The notes under the pieces are model-generated. The model saw nothing but the letters and a program-made list of their open reading frames with translations. It was not told the DNA's origin and searched no databases. Positions 25,695 through 34,908 of a stretch of DNA of 64,000 bases are shown piece by piece; within the stretch, counting starts at the first letter, position 1; each line of letters begins with the position of its first letter. The translations under genes were made by a program, and so were the position numbers. Source of the stretch: Paenalcaligenes hominis (lineage in GTDB: Bacteria; Pseudomonadota; Gammaproteobacteria; Burkholderiales; Burkholderiaceae_B); the NCBI RefSeq assembly GCF_011927625.1, contig NZ_JAATIZ010000001.1, positions 310,001 to 374,000 on the forward strand, written 5' to 3'.

Positions 25695-26995
25695 TGTCTG
25701 ATGTTGGCCTGTCACTTATTATGGTTTTTACCCTGATTGGCTGTTTAGCCTTAGGGGTTTGGGTGTCGGTATCTTTGTTTGTGACAGGGGTAGTCGGCAT
25801 TTTGTTGTTTTCAAATGCCCCATTGGTCAACGTATTAGCGACAAACATTTGGAGCTCATCGGCCGAGTGGTCGTTGGCGGCGTTGCCATTATTTATCTGG
25901 ATGGGGGAAATTCTCTTTCGTTCCAGAATGTCTAAAGACTTATTTACAGGCTTGGCACCGTGGATGCGTTCGTTGCCGGGGGGCCTAGGGCATGTGGGCA
26001 TTTTAGCCTCGGGGATCTTTGCCGCCGTCAGTGGCTCGTCCGCCGCGACCTGTGCCACCGTTGCCAAAGTCACTGTGCCTGAGCTCAAAGCACGCGGCTA
26101 CGATGAAAAGCTTATTTTAGGGACGATTTCTGGTTCGGGTACCTTGGGGTTATTAATTCCGCCTTCCATTATTTTAATTGTGTATGGCGTAGCGGCTGAA
26201 ATTTCTATTGCCCGCTTGTTTGTCGCTGGCGTCTTGCCGGGCGTCATGATGATCGGTTTGTTTATGGGCTATGTGGCCATTTGGTCGGCCCGTCATCCTG
26301 ACAAAGTTCCCGCTAAAGACCCACCCCTTAGTTTCAAAGAAAAAATTAAAGCTACCCGCACGTTATTGCCAGTGACTTTGTTAATTCTAGGGGTAATGGG
26401 TTCCATTTACACCGGTATTGCTAGCCCAACCGACTCAGCCGCCGTAGGGGTAGTGTTGGCATTGCTCTTAAGCTGGGCGTTTGGTGACTTAAACTGGAAA
26501 ACGTTCAAAGAAAGCCTAATGGCGGCGCTCTTGTCCTCGTCAATGATTGCTTTTATTTTGGCTGGCTCGGCGTTTTTAACCATTGCCATGGGGTATTCCA
26601 ATATCCCTATGAACTTAGCACGTTGGATCAGTGACATGGGCATGAGTCCGTATGCCTTATTAGCTGTACTGACCGTCTTTTTTATTGTTTTAGGTAGTTT
26701 TTTAGATGGTATTTCCATTGTGGTCCTAACCACGGCGATTTTGTTGCCTGCCGTTCAAGCAGTGGGGATTGATCCCATTTGGTTTGGCTTGTATTTGGTG
26801 TTGGTGGTCGAAATGGCTCAGATCACTCCACCTGTTGGACTAAACCTGTTTGTATTACAGGGCATGACGGGGCGTGATATTGTTTACTTATCTAAAGCGT
26901 CATTTCCGTTTTTCCTGATGTTGGTGCTAGGGGTATTGTTAGTGATTATTTTTCCGCAAATTATTTTGACCTTGCCCGAGCTGATGTACAACTAA
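25694..26995 (+). CDS. dctM: TRAP transporter large permease (DctM family)
   Basis: A 433-residue membrane protein with about twelve hydrophobic segments. Family signatures include GFxxA-like GILASGIFAAVSGSSAATCA, ISGSGTLGLLIPPSIILIVYG and ITPPVGLNLFVLQG, which form the ion and substrate path in known DctM proteins. The ATG overlaps the dctQ stop by one base, and AGGAGG (25681-25686) lies at ideal distance. It is the last gene of the hydantoinase-TRAP operon, followed by a strong terminator. Confidence 0.93.
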   Translation: MSDVGLSLIMVFTLIGCLALGVWVSVSLFVTGVVGILLFSNAPLVNVLATNIWSSSAEWSLAALPLFIWMGEILFRSRMSKDLFTGLAPWMRSLPGGLGHVGILASGIFAAVSGSSAATCATVAKVTVPELKARGYDEKLILGTISGSGTLGLLIPPSIILIVYGVAAEISIARLFVAGVLPGVMMIGLFMGYVAIWSARHPDKVPAKDPPLSFKEKIKATRTLLPVTLLILGVMGSIYTGIASPTDSAAVGVVLALLLSWAFGDLNWKTFKESLMAALLSSSMIAFILAGSAFLTIAMGYSNIPMNLARWISDMGMSPYALLAVLTVFFIVLGSFLDGISIVVLTTAILLPAVQAVGIDPIWFGLYLVLVVEMAQITPPVGLNLFVLQGMTGRDIVYLSKASFPFFLMLVLGVLLVIIFPQIILTLPELMYN

Positions 26996-27017
26996 TGTCA
27001 TCAGTTCCTGCTAGTTA

Positions 27018-27051
27018 AACCCGATTCAACCACGGTAGAATCGGGTTTTTT
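27018..27051 (+). terminator. Rho-independent terminator of the hydantoinase-TRAP operon
   Basis: AACCCGATTC (27018-27027) pairs perfectly with GAATCGGGTT (27038-27047), with a ten-base loop and six T, 23 bases after dctM. Confidence 0.9.
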
Positions 27052-27287
27052 CATATGGCTTCACTAACCCATGGACAATACGCTTAAAAGTCGTCGTGCT
27101 GTGGTTCGCATTGCCCATAATTTGTGGTAAACCTTTTCAAGCTACAGGACAAAAAAATAACGAAAAATACAAAAAGGAGACGCATAGGGTGCAAAAGGCC
27201 AACTAGACCCGTTACAACAATAGCTAGCGCTGTCTGGCGCTTCATCTTGGTTTTTACGCACAGCGTGCGGCATCAATAGGTATTTTT

Positions 27288-28484
27288 ATGGGCTTATCTC
27301 AGGCTAAAGTGGGGCTTTCACCGTTTCAGATTGCGTTGTTTTTAGTGATAGTTGGCATCAGTGCCGCCTTACATGTATGGAAACTTGCCCCTGCTTTACC
27401 CGCTTTACAGAACGAATTACAGCTCAGTCTAGTTGAGTCTGGCTTTTTACTTTCTAGTGTGCAAATAGGGGGCATGAGTTTAGGGTTAATTATTGGCCTA
27501 TTTGCTGAACGTATAGGCTTAAAGCGTTGCATTGTGATTGGGATGAGCATCTTGGTTCTGGGCTCTATTGCTAGCACCTTGACTGATCATAAGAGTGTGG
27601 TGCTGCTATGTCGGGCTTTAGAGGGGTGTGGCTTTTTAATGGTGGTGTTACCTGTACCCGCGCTCATAAAGCGCCTTGTGGCACCACAACAGTTAAGCCA
27701 GGTTATGGGACTATGGGGGTGCTACATGCCCATGGGAGCAGTCATTACCTTACTGGCAGGTTCCTGGTTTTTAACTTTGGGGTCATGGCGTTTTTTATGG
27801 TTAATTTTAGGCGGACTAAGCCTGTTTATGACGGTGCTAGCAGGGTTGATTATTCCTGCAGATTCGCGTTCAGCCAACGCATCGCGTACCAATGACCATG
27901 CGCTATTGAACATGGTCAGCCTTACGCTGCGCACCAAAAAGGTGTGGTTAGTGGCCTTGGTCTTTTGTGTGTATGCCGCCCAATGGGCCGGGGTGATTGG
28001 TTTTTTACCTACGTTTTATATTGCAGGGGATATTTCTGGAACGCTAGCAGGCTTTCTAACAGGGATGGTGGCAGGGGCTAATATCTTAGGAAATTTAGGG
28101 GCAGGGCGGCTACTCCAGAAAAAAATTGCTCCACAGCAGTTATTATTTTTTGGCTTTACTACCATGATGGTGTGTGCCGTTTTAGCGTTTGGGGTAAAGA
28201 TTGGGCTGCTGTGGCAGTTTCTAGCAATTTTAACCTTTTCTGCTGTAGGGGGGCTTATCCCTGCTACGTGTTTTTATTTAGCAGTAAACGTGGCGCCTAG
28301 CCCGCAGACCACCTCGTCTACCGTGGGTTGGGTGCAGCAGCTTTCATCATTAGGGCAGTTTTTTGGCCCACCCGCTGTAGCCTTGGCCGTGAATAGCTTG
28401 GGTGGTTGGCAGTGGGCATGGACGGCAACGGTATCCTTTGCGGTGGTGGGGCTGGTGCTAGTGTGGCTGCTAAGTAAAAAGTAG
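27288..28484 (+). CDS. MFS transporter (CynX/NimT-like)
   Basis: A 398-residue carrier with twelve predicted membrane segments in two halves. The charged loop after TM2 (GLFAERIGLKRCI) is a degenerate MFS signature, and the mid loop is around residue 200 (DSRSANASRTNDH). It resembles the cyanate/nitroimidazole (CynX/NimT) type of small-molecule permease; the substrate is unknown. It is monocistronic, between the TRAP terminator and a bidirectional terminator shared with the convergent sulfatase. Confidence 0.88.
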   Translation: MGLSQAKVGLSPFQIALFLVIVGISAALHVWKLAPALPALQNELQLSLVESGFLLSSVQIGGMSLGLIIGLFAERIGLKRCIVIGMSILVLGSIASTLTDHKSVVLLCRALEGCGFLMVVLPVPALIKRLVAPQQLSQVMGLWGCYMPMGAVITLLAGSWFLTLGSWRFLWLILGGLSLFMTVLAGLIIPADSRSANASRTNDHALLNMVSLTLRTKKVWLVALVFCVYAAQWAGVIGFLPTFYIAGDISGTLAGFLTGMVAGANILGNLGAGRLLQKKIAPQQLLFFGFTTMMVCAVLAFGVKIGLLWQFLAILTFSAVGGLIPATCFYLAVNVAPSPQTTSSTVGWVQQLSSLGQFFGPPAVALAVNSLGGWQWAWTATVSFAVVGLVLVWLLSKK

Positions 28485-28540
28485 AAATCCCCTACGGCAC
28501 ACCGCTCAAGACGGGGGCGGTGTGTCATGAGCAAAAACCA

Positions 28541-28569
28541 AAAAAGGCTAGGTTTACCCTAGCCTTTTT
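28541..28569. terminator. Bidirectional terminator between MFS and sulfatase genes
   Basis: AAAAAGGCTAGG (28541-28552) and CCTAGCCTTTTT (28558-28569) pair perfectly with a five-base loop. A-tract on one side and T-tract on the other allow termination in both directions. A second hairpin, CACACCGC/GCGGTGTG, lies just upstream at 28498-28524. Confidence 0.88.
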
Positions 28570-28577
28570 ACGTGGCA

Positions 28578-30161
28578 CTACGCCTGAGCCGTAGGGTATG
28601 GGGAGGTATCCACATGATTTAGCATTAAATAGGTTAATTGCTGCATAAGACTGGCCTGGAGCGTAGCGGTGTGCGCCTGCCCCCACAGATTAACCAGCTC
28701 GTGTGGATCGGCATGTAGGTCATACATTTCCCCCCACTCTACGCCATCGTAGATGGTCAAACGGTATTGCTCCGTTAGCAACGTGCGGCAGCGAATACGC
28801 GTATCAAAGCCTAAGATCACACGTTGTCCCTCTTCTTCAATCATTAGGGCTTCACGTAGGCGTTGGGTTGCGCCAGTGATCAGGGGTAAAAGGCTTTGAC
28901 CTTGGATACCATTAAATGGCTCCAAGCCCGCACGCGCTAAAATAGTCGGTGCAATATCAATGGTACTGCTTAAGCTTCCTGTGTGGTCGGAAGAAGTACA
29001 CTGCTGGGGATCACACCAAATAAAAGGCACTCGCGTGACACTGCGATAATGAATGGGCCCTTTTAATAATAGTTGATGATCGCCTAAATAGTCGCCATGG
29101 TCACTGGTAAAAATCACCACCGTATTTTTAGCTAAGCCTAAACGCTCTAGCTCGGCTAAAACGCGACCAATCTGATGATCAATATTGGAAATAGAGCCAT
29201 AGTTTAGGGCAAGCGCTTCTTTGGCTTCGCGTTCAGAGCAAGCGAAAATAGCCGGCGTGTGTTTAATGGCTTGGCCGGTATCACGCTGGTTACGCAACCA
29301 CTGCACATGGGGTGGCGGAGTATGATCAGAGTAAAAAGAGGGCGGTAGCTCCATTTGCTCGGGGTCATACATATCCCAGTACTTACCTGGGGGCGTAAAA
29401 GGATGATGCGGATCGGGAAAAGAGCATTGCATAAAAAAAGGCGCTTGGCTTTGAGCAAATGTATTTAAATACTCCATAGTTTGATCAGCAATATAAGCGC
29501 TAGGGTATAACTCTTCAGGAATACGAGTGCGCCAAGCCTGACGAATAGCGGTTAACTCATAATCGGGCGCAGGAGTAGCGGGTTCCGGCCCAATCAGCGC
29601 TTCAAACTCTGGGTGATGCGTACGCAACCAATAACGATAATGCCCATGCACATCATCACTGTGGTCATCCACCAGTTTGGCTTGTTCAAAGCCGTAGTAG
29701 GGATACTCTAAATCATAGTCGTCTTGATTCAGCCATAAATGACGTTTTTCTTGATCGTAATTACCGGACTCGGGTTCACGAGCTTCGCGTTGATGACGGT
29801 CTAGAGGATTCACAGGCCAACTGGGGGCAATATTGGTCATATTTTGTAAATGGGCTTTACCCACCAACGCGGTCTGATAGCCTGCTTCACGTAAGGTGTT
29901 TACAAAAGTAGCCGAGCGCAACGACAAAGGAATGCCGTTATGGCGTGCACCATGCACTGAGGGGTAGCGCCCCGTCATTAGGCTAGCTCGATTTGGCATA
30001 CAAATCGGCGTTGCCACATGCATATTCTCAAAACGCATGCCTTTTTGTGCCAGGGCATCAATATTTGGCGTTTGCACGACGCTGTTGCCATAACAGCCTA
30101 AATGATCGGCGCGTTGTTGATCGGTAATAATCAATAAGAAATTCAAAGGCTGAGCAGGCAT
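28578..30161 (-). CDS. Sulfatase-family hydrolase (arylsulfatase or phosphonate monoester hydrolase type)
   Basis: A 527-residue alkaline-phosphatase-superfamily enzyme without signal peptide, so cytoplasmic. The maturation motif C-x-P-x-R is present (Cys54 in ICMPNRASLMTGR); such Cys is converted to formylglycine and acts as nucleophile. Metal ligands appear as Asp14 in IITDQQRADH and the late FTSDHGDYLGDH. Substrates in the family are sulfate esters, or phosphonate and phosphate diesters; the sequence does not decide. It lies 4 bases downstream of an orphan Bug binding protein and is read with it, suggesting uptake and hydrolysis of one ester. Confidence 0.88.
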   Translation of the reverse strand: MPAQPLNFLLIITDQQRADHLGCYGNSVVQTPNIDALAQKGMRFENMHVATPICMPNRASLMTGRYPSVHGARHNGIPLSLRSATFVNTLREAGYQTALVGKAHLQNMTNIAPSWPVNPLDRHQREAREPESGNYDQEKRHLWLNQDDYDLEYPYYGFEQAKLVDDHSDDVHGHYRYWLRTHHPEFEALIGPEPATPAPDYELTAIRQAWRTRIPEELYPSAYIADQTMEYLNTFAQSQAPFFMQCSFPDPHHPFTPPGKYWDMYDPEQMELPPSFYSDHTPPPHVQWLRNQRDTGQAIKHTPAIFACSEREAKEALALNYGSISNIDHQIGRVLAELERLGLAKNTVVIFTSDHGDYLGDHQLLLKGPIHYRSVTRVPFIWCDPQQCTSSDHTGSLSSTIDIAPTILARAGLEPFNGIQGQSLLPLITGATQRLREALMIEEEGQRVILGFDTRIRCRTLLTEQYRLTIYDGVEWGEMYDLHADPHELVNLWGQAHTATLQASLMQQLTYLMLNHVDTSPYPTAQA

Positions 30162-30165
30162 ACGA

Positions 30166-31140
30166 TTACATCTCTACATCTGCCGATTCGACGGCTTTAC
30201 GCCAAAATTCCATATCGGCAGTTAGGGTTTGTTTAAAGTCGGTGGGTGACTGATACTGTGCTTGTAGGCCGTGCTCCTCTAAAGCCCGTTGCAAAGAGGC
30301 AGATTGCAGGGCTTTGTCTACGCTTTTAGTTAAATCATCAACAATTGCTTCAGGTGTTTGAGCTGGAGCAAACAAGCCTAACCATGAACTCACCGCTGTT
30401 TCAGGGGCGATCTCACTAAAATACTGAGCCGTGCCGGGTACGGAGTTAAAGTGACGGTTGTTAGCAACCCCAAGTAATTTAACTTGGCCCGATTCAATAT
30501 ACGAGCGGGCTGGAGCAATTCCGCCCACCATAAGGGGCACAGTTCCAGCAACTAAGTCCACCATGGCCGGACCTGCGCCGCGGTAGGGCACATGCATTAC
30601 ATCAAGCCGTTGTGTAGTATTCAGTAATGACATAGCTAAATGATGCACCGAACCCACGCCTGGTGACGCGTAGCTGTAGTGATCAGGCTGTTTCGCAAGC
30701 TCTTCAATGGTTTGCTCTAGGTTATCGGCAGGAAAATTCGCCCCACCCAACAGCACCACAACGGTTTCTACCATCATGCCGACTGGCTCAAAACTTGTGA
30801 TTGGGTCATAGGACAAGTTAGGGTAAATGTAGGAATTAATGCCATGGGTGTTAGAGGTGCCCAAAAGTAAGGTGTAGCCATCTGGTTTAGCGCGTGCCAC
30901 ATAGTTGGCAGCCAGACTACCGCCAGCACCAGGCTTATTTTCTACAATAAAAGTGTAGCCGGACTCTTTGCTCATTTGCTCGGCAATCAGACGTGTTGCT
31001 ACATCCGAGGCGCCGCCGGCAGCGTAAGGCACAACGATAGTAATGGCTTTGGTAGGAAAGTCGGCTTGTGCCCAAGCTGGCATGGAGCAAGCCAGACTTA
31101 CTAGAGCACAGGGGGTAAAAAGCGTGCGTAGGTATCGCAT
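30166..31140 (-). CDS. Bug-family (TctC-like) periplasmic binding protein
   Basis: About 324 residues. Two adjacent ATGs exist; I chose the one at 31140 because GGAGAC lies five bases before it. The signal peptide ends near PAWAQA, and the mature start FPTKAITIVVPYAAGGASD is the hallmark of Bug proteins. Further typical blocks are NKPGAGGSLAANYVARAKPDGYTLLLG and VDLVAGTVPLM. Bug proteins bind organic acids, amino acids and related solutes for TTT transporters or for signalling. No TctAB partner is in the window. It forms a two-gene unit with the sulfatase, and the divergent LysR is the likely regulator. Confidence 0.92.
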   Translation of the reverse strand: MRYLRTLFTPCALVSLACSMPAWAQADFPTKAITIVVPYAAGGASDVATRLIAEQMSKESGYTFIVENKPGAGGSLAANYVARAKPDGYTLLLGTSNTHGINSYIYPNLSYDPITSFEPVGMMVETVVVLLGGANFPADNLEQTIEELAKQPDHYSYASPGVGSVHHLAMSLLNTTQRLDVMHVPYRGAGPAMVDLVAGTVPLMVGGIAPARSYIESGQVKLLGVANNRHFNSVPGTAQYFSEIAPETAVSSWLGLFAPAQTPEAIVDDLTKSVDKALQSASLQRALEEHGLQAQYQSPTDFKQTLTADMEFWRKAVESADVEM

Positions 31141-31254
31141 CATGTCTCCTGGATAGTCGTTGTTTTATGATTTTTTACAGTGTCGCGTGCTAGGGTTTAA
31201 ATGTAAAATGAATAAAATTAGCGAATCCATAACTATTTATATATAACCCCAGCT

Positions 31255-32178
31255 ATGCACATTGCTGCCACCTATTTAAAAAAGCGTCATATTCAGTTAT
31301 TACTCACTCTTGATAAAACACGCCATCTAGGTCAGGCCGCTTTGGCGCTACACATGAGCCAGCCTGCCGCCTCTAAAGCATTAGCGCAAATGGAAAGCAG
31401 CCTGGGTTACACCCTATTTCAACGTAGTGGTACCGGTATGCAGCCCACCGAGCTTGGGGAAATTGTCATCAACTATGCTAAAAATCAAGCGGGGGCGGCA
31501 CAGCGCTTAGCTCTAGAGCTAGATGCCATCGCTCTACAAGACCAACGCTTGCTTAACGTTGGCATTTTGCCCTCGGCCACGGTGCATATTGCCCCACAGT
31601 TAATCAGTGCGTTGGTGGCAGCTCAGCCCAAATTGAATATCGCCTTGCACGAGGGCTTGCTCACCAGTCTGATTGAACAGCTAGAAAACAATGAATTGGA
31701 CTGTGTGATTGGCCGCACCTCAGCGCATGTGGACTCAAGCCACCTAGAGGCATTATTTTTATACGAGGACCCGGCCTGTGTGGTGTGCGGCAGCCAGCAG
31801 TCCTTAGCCCCACATGCGTCACAATTTGAGCTGGGTGATTTGCTGCACCATTGGTGGGTATTGCCACCCAAAGACTCCGTGTTACAGGAACACATTCAAA
31901 TGATGTTTAGCCGCTTGGAGCTCCCCTTACCGCAACACCACATTCAATCCAACGCTACCTTGGCAACAGTGGCTTTGCTTAATCAGCATCCCTGGGTGGG
32001 GGTGATGCCGCGCATGTTGGCAGAACACTTTGTGCAGCAGCAAGCGCTCACCATTTTTCCTATTGACACTCATGTGAACTTTGGCACCATTCAGGTCCTA
32101 ACGCGTAAAGAGAAAGTAAAAACACCTCCATTAGAGCTAGCACTCGGCTTAATGCGCCAACTTTTTAGTGCGTATTAA
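31255..32178 (+). CDS. LysR-family regulator, divergent from the Bug/sulfatase unit
   Basis: 307 residues. The winged helix is LLTLDKTRHLGQAALALHMS with QPAASKALAQMESSLGYTLF next, and an effector-binding domain follows. The sequence is of the GbpR/PcaQ/CbbR-like branch in which the helix begins after about 12 residues. The divergent 111-base gap to the Bug gene is AT-rich (TTATATATAA at about 31235) and fits a shared LysR operator and promoter region. No recognition sequence can be fixed by eye. Confidence 0.9.
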   Translation: MHIAATYLKKRHIQLLLTLDKTRHLGQAALALHMSQPAASKALAQMESSLGYTLFQRSGTGMQPTELGEIVINYAKNQAGAAQRLALELDAIALQDQRLLNVGILPSATVHIAPQLISALVAAQPKLNIALHEGLLTSLIEQLENNELDCVIGRTSAHVDSSHLEALFLYEDPACVVCGSQQSLAPHASQFELGDLLHHWWVLPPKDSVLQEHIQMMFSRLELPLPQHHIQSNATLATVALLNQHPWVGVMPRMLAEHFVQQQALTIFPIDTHVNFGTIQVLTRKEKVKTPPLELALGLMRQLFSAY

Positions 32179-32243
32179 ACCGTGTTTGTTATAGTGGTAC
32201 TCTCATTCATTGCATGTTTAATGCCCAGTTTTAAGGTCAATTC

Positions 32244-32480
32244 ATGAGACAAACCACGATATGGGCAGGCTTAGGTCTAGTGCTCTTTCTATTAGCGGGT
32301 TGCGCATCTAGCCCTAAATCAACCACCCAAACACAACGCTATCAATGCAAACTGAACCCACAAAGCTGTATGTACGAGGGGGCGTATGAATACGATGAAG
32401 AAGCCTATGCCGAACAACGCGCTAAAGAACTCAATAAGGCGTCCGCGCGCAAGATAAAGCGCCGCGGCAGTTGGTGGTAA
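32244..32480 (+). CDS. Small lipoprotein
   Basis: A 78-residue protein with a clear lipoprotein signal: hydrophobic LGLVLFLLAGC, where Cys is the lipidation site (about residue 20). The short mature part is polar, with two further cysteines and many Tyr/Glu (KLNPQSCMYEGAYEYDEEAY). Asp at +2 is absent (Ala-Ser follow), so outer-membrane targeting is expected. I do not recognise the family. Confidence 0.75.
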   Translation: MRQTTIWAGLGLVLFLLAGCASSPKSTTQTQRYQCKLNPQSCMYEGAYEYDEEAYAEQRAKELNKASARKIKRRGSWW

Positions 32481-32591
32481 AAATGCAATAAAATGGTGTT
32501 TTGTGCTATGGTAAATAGCTGACTTTTCATGGGCTTAGAGTAGGCTGGGCTCAGACTCAGTCAGCGTACTTACCAGCTTTAGGAGCCGCTT

Positions 32592-33353
32592 TTGTTTAGT
32601 GATTTGATGGACGATATGGATGATCTAGATGGGTATTCGATCGAGCCTAAATTTTTTCTAGATGTCCCCTTTGTGCCAACAGACGATGCCCTGATTGCGG
32701 CCATGCTAAGGCTCGTCGACATCAAGAAAACGGATACGCTCTATGATCTAGGGGCGGGCGATGGTCGTATTGTGATTACCGCAGCACAGAAATTTGGCAT
32801 ACGTGCCATAGGCGTCGAGCTTGATCCCTTACGTGTATCTGAGGCCATGGAGGACGCAGCGCATGCTCGGGTCGAACATTTAGTCGACTTTCTCGAGGAA
32901 GATCTGTTTAAAGCTGACTTTAGCTCTGCTTCGGTGGTGACGATGTATTTGATGGACTCCGTCAACGTCATGCTACGCCCTCGGCTTCTTAACGAGCTAC
33001 GCCCTGGCACACGCATTGTGTCTCACGCCTTTGACATGGGCGACTGGCGGGCGGACGTCGAAGAAAGCCTAGGCGGCATCACGCTTTACAAATGGGTTAT
33101 CCCAGCAAAGGTCGAAGGTACATGGCAATGGGAAGGGGTAGATGGCTGCATTTATCACCTAGAGCTTCAGCAAAAATACCAAGACGTCATAGGCGAAGTA
33201 TGGGTCGATGACGAGCCAGCGCAACTTGTCGAATGCACACTTAATGGCGCGCGTTTAGATCTGCGTGTGCAAACCCATGACAGTGATCAGCCTCAGTACA
33301 TGGTACTAAGCTTCGAGGCGGATGCAAAAAATCCAGAGCTCGAATGGTTTTAA
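32592..33353 (+). CDS. SAM-dependent methyltransferase, FAM173/lysine-methyltransferase-like
   Basis: 253 residues. The TTG at 32592 has AGGAG seven bases before it, whereas the ATG at 32607 is 22 bases from that site, so TTG is preferred. The SAM-binding motif I is LYDLGAGDGRIVITAAQKFG with motif II GVELDP, and post-motif YLMDSVNVMLRPRLL resembles small class I protein methyltransferases of the FAM173 kind. About 90 extra C-terminal residues form a beta-rich tail (VEGTWQWEGVDG, LELQQKYQ). The substrate is unknown. The next gene, a small membrane protein, follows after 65 bases. Confidence 0.8.
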   Translation: MFSDLMDDMDDLDGYSIEPKFFLDVPFVPTDDALIAAMLRLVDIKKTDTLYDLGAGDGRIVITAAQKFGIRAIGVELDPLRVSEAMEDAAHARVEHLVDFLEEDLFKADFSSASVVTMYLMDSVNVMLRPRLLNELRPGTRIVSHAFDMGDWRADVEESLGGITLYKWVIPAKVEGTWQWEGVDGCIYHLELQQKYQDVIGEVWVDDEPAQLVECTLNGARLDLRVQTHDSDQPQYMVLSFEADAKNPELEWF

Positions 33354-33417
33354 GAGCAAAAAATCAAAGTAAAACCACCCAAACTATTACCGCAAACCAC
33401 CCTGTGTTGCCTACACA

Positions 33418-33717
33418 ATGAACATCACGCATCTAGAACACTTAATCATTGGTCTGGTGATTCAGGGTCTGTTCGTGTTGGGTTTTAACGCCTTAAAACG
33501 ACCCGATGGTGTGTGGTATGGTGCTTTTTTTGTCACGGCATTGTTTTTAGGCCGAGAGCATGCCCAACGCGAATACAAAATAGGGGATCCCAGCCAGTTA
33601 GTGGGGTACGAGGCCTTAGACTTGTGGCGATGGTCACTGGATGCGCAGCTCGATTTTTTTGTTCCTACTGTGGCGGTATTTTTAGTGGCTGGACTCGTCG
33701 CGTGGTTTAAACGTTAG
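33418..33717 (+). CDS. Small integral membrane protein
   Basis: A 99-residue protein with three hydrophobic segments (LIIGLVIQGLFVLGFNAL, YGAFFVTALFLG, FVPTVAVFLVAGLVAWF). A conserved-looking polar loop, REHAQREYKIGDPSQLVGYEALDLWRWSLDAQ in meaning (about residues 42-75), contains a GREHAQ motif. I recognise no family with certainty; similar short proteins occur in phage and chromosome contexts. No upstream Shine-Dalgarno stands out. Confidence 0.65.
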   Translation: MNITHLEHLIIGLVIQGLFVLGFNALKRPDGVWYGAFFVTALFLGREHAQREYKIGDPSQLVGYEALDLWRWSLDAQLDFFVPTVAVFLVAGLVAWFKR

Positions 33718-33853
33718 GCTGATAATTACAGGATGGCGTTCTATAAGTTTGTCGTGTTTATCAACTAAATTGTAACAGCGCTCGCTTTATTGCCTCGTTC
33801 CTGTCAATGTAGATGAAGGGATATGTTTCCCGTTTTTATATTTAGGATCTACA

Positions 33854-34063
33854 TTGAAAAAGACATTCGGTATTGTGAAGTGGTTTAATAATGAAAAAGG
33901 CTTTGGGTTCATCATGCCTGAAGACGGCGGCAAAGACCTCTTCGCTCACCACTCAGAAATCCAAGGGGCTGGTTACAAGTCACTTGACGAAAATCAACGC
34001 GTTTCTTTTGTAGTAGGCAGTGGTCAGAAAGGACCTTGCGCCACACAAATTGAAGTCGCTTAA
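33854..34063 (+). CDS. Cold-shock domain protein (CspA family)
   Basis: 69 residues from a TTG at 33854 with AGGA six bases upstream. The single cold-shock OB fold has [15 protein letters not shown] (RNP1) and [10 protein letters not shown] (RNP2, with HH where VHF is usual). It binds single-stranded RNA/DNA as a chaperone. About 135 bases of untranslated leader precede it, and csp leaders are known to regulate by temperature-dependent folding. The gene is monocistronic with its own terminator. Confidence 0.95.
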   Translation: MKKTFGIVKWFNNEKGFGFIMPEDGGKDLFAHHSEIQGAGYKSLDENQRVSFVVGSGQKGPCATQIEVA

Positions 34064-34097
34064 TTAAGCCTAGCGTCTTTTAAAGACGCCGTTAAAC

Positions 34098-34132
34098 AAA
34101 AAACCGAACTTGTGATGAGTTCGGTTTTTTTT
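34098..34132 (+). terminator. Rho-independent terminator of the cold-shock gene
   Basis: AAAAAACCGAACT (34098-34110) pairs with AGTTCGGTTTTTT (34118-34130), with a seven-base loop and further T. The A- and T-tracts would let it act in either direction. Confidence 0.92.
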
Positions 34133-34395
34133 TGTTTTAAGTTCTGATCTTAGCCCTAAACCCTACACATAAAAGCTTGGTATTTAACTGCGCTCTGCTG
34201 ATGTTTTCCCCTGTATCAGCCAAGACAAAAAATAGTATTTAGAATGCATCCAGTGTTACGACTGCTAATAATTAAATTTTAATGCAGATATATCCACTGT
34301 CATCTTGCCAGGTATAGTAATCAGCAAAGTGAATGAGATAGAAAAACGATTATTTCATCCTGATCCTATAACGTAACCAAAATAGGGATAGCATC
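34133..34395. other. Intergenic spacer before the MgtC-like gene
   Basis: Together with the terminator this makes over 300 bases without a gene. It is AT-rich and presumably holds the promoter of the MgtC-like gene (a TATAGTAAT-like stretch lies near 34313). No small gene or clear RNA fold was seen. Confidence 0.35.
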
Positions 34396-34887
34396 ATGTC
34401 ACTACTCGCAGATGTATGGCAAACCATAATTCATGAGTTCTCTGATATTGCCGATATGAAAGAGGCCACCGTCATTGGGGTTAGGCTAAGCGTGGCCGCA
34501 CTATTAGGGGCAGCGATTGGCTACGAACGCGAGCGCCGCGGCAAAGACGCTGGGCTACGCACCCACATGCTCGTTGCCCTAGGGGCTGCCATTTTCATTT
34601 TAGTCCCTGTTACCGGCGACATGACCACAGCTGACGCCAGCCGCGTCATGCAAGGCATTATCTCGGGCATTGGTTTTCTTGGGGCAGGAGCCATCCTAAA
34701 ACAAGAAAAAGAGCACATCGTGGCTGGGCTGACCACAGCGGCCAGTATATGGGTGGCGGCGGCAGTAGGGATTGCCGCTGGCTATGGGCGCGAAGCCACT
34801 GCCGTCGCTAGTACAGTAGTGGCTTTGTTTGTGTTGGCTGTGTTGGGAGGGCTGGAGAAAAGACAGCTACCAAATAATGAAAAATAG
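34396..34887 (+). CDS. MgtC/SapB-family membrane protein
   Basis: A 163-residue inner-membrane protein with four to five hydrophobic segments. Signature blocks are LLGAAIGYERERRGKDAGLRTHMLVALGAA (residues about 35-64), GIISGIGFLGAGAIL and GLTTAASIWVAAAVGIAAG. The C-terminal ACT-like domain of long MgtC is absent, as in the SapB-type short form. Family members modulate magnesium-limited growth and ATP synthase, but the short forms are poorly characterised. It is read convergently with the acyltransferase gene. Confidence 0.9.
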   Translation: MSLLADVWQTIIHEFSDIADMKEATVIGVRLSVAALLGAAIGYERERRGKDAGLRTHMLVALGAAIFILVPVTGDMTTADASRVMQGIISGIGFLGAGAILKQEKEHIVAGLTTAASIWVAAAVGIAAGYGREATAVASTVVALFVLAVLGGLEKRQLPNNEK

Positions 34888-34908
34888 ACAGAATTAACCC
34901 CGAGTGCC

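Noticed and set aside
27060-27287. Possible small gene between the TRAP terminator and the MFS gene
   Set aside because: The longest ATG frame (about 19 codons from 27071) has no binding site or recognisable product.
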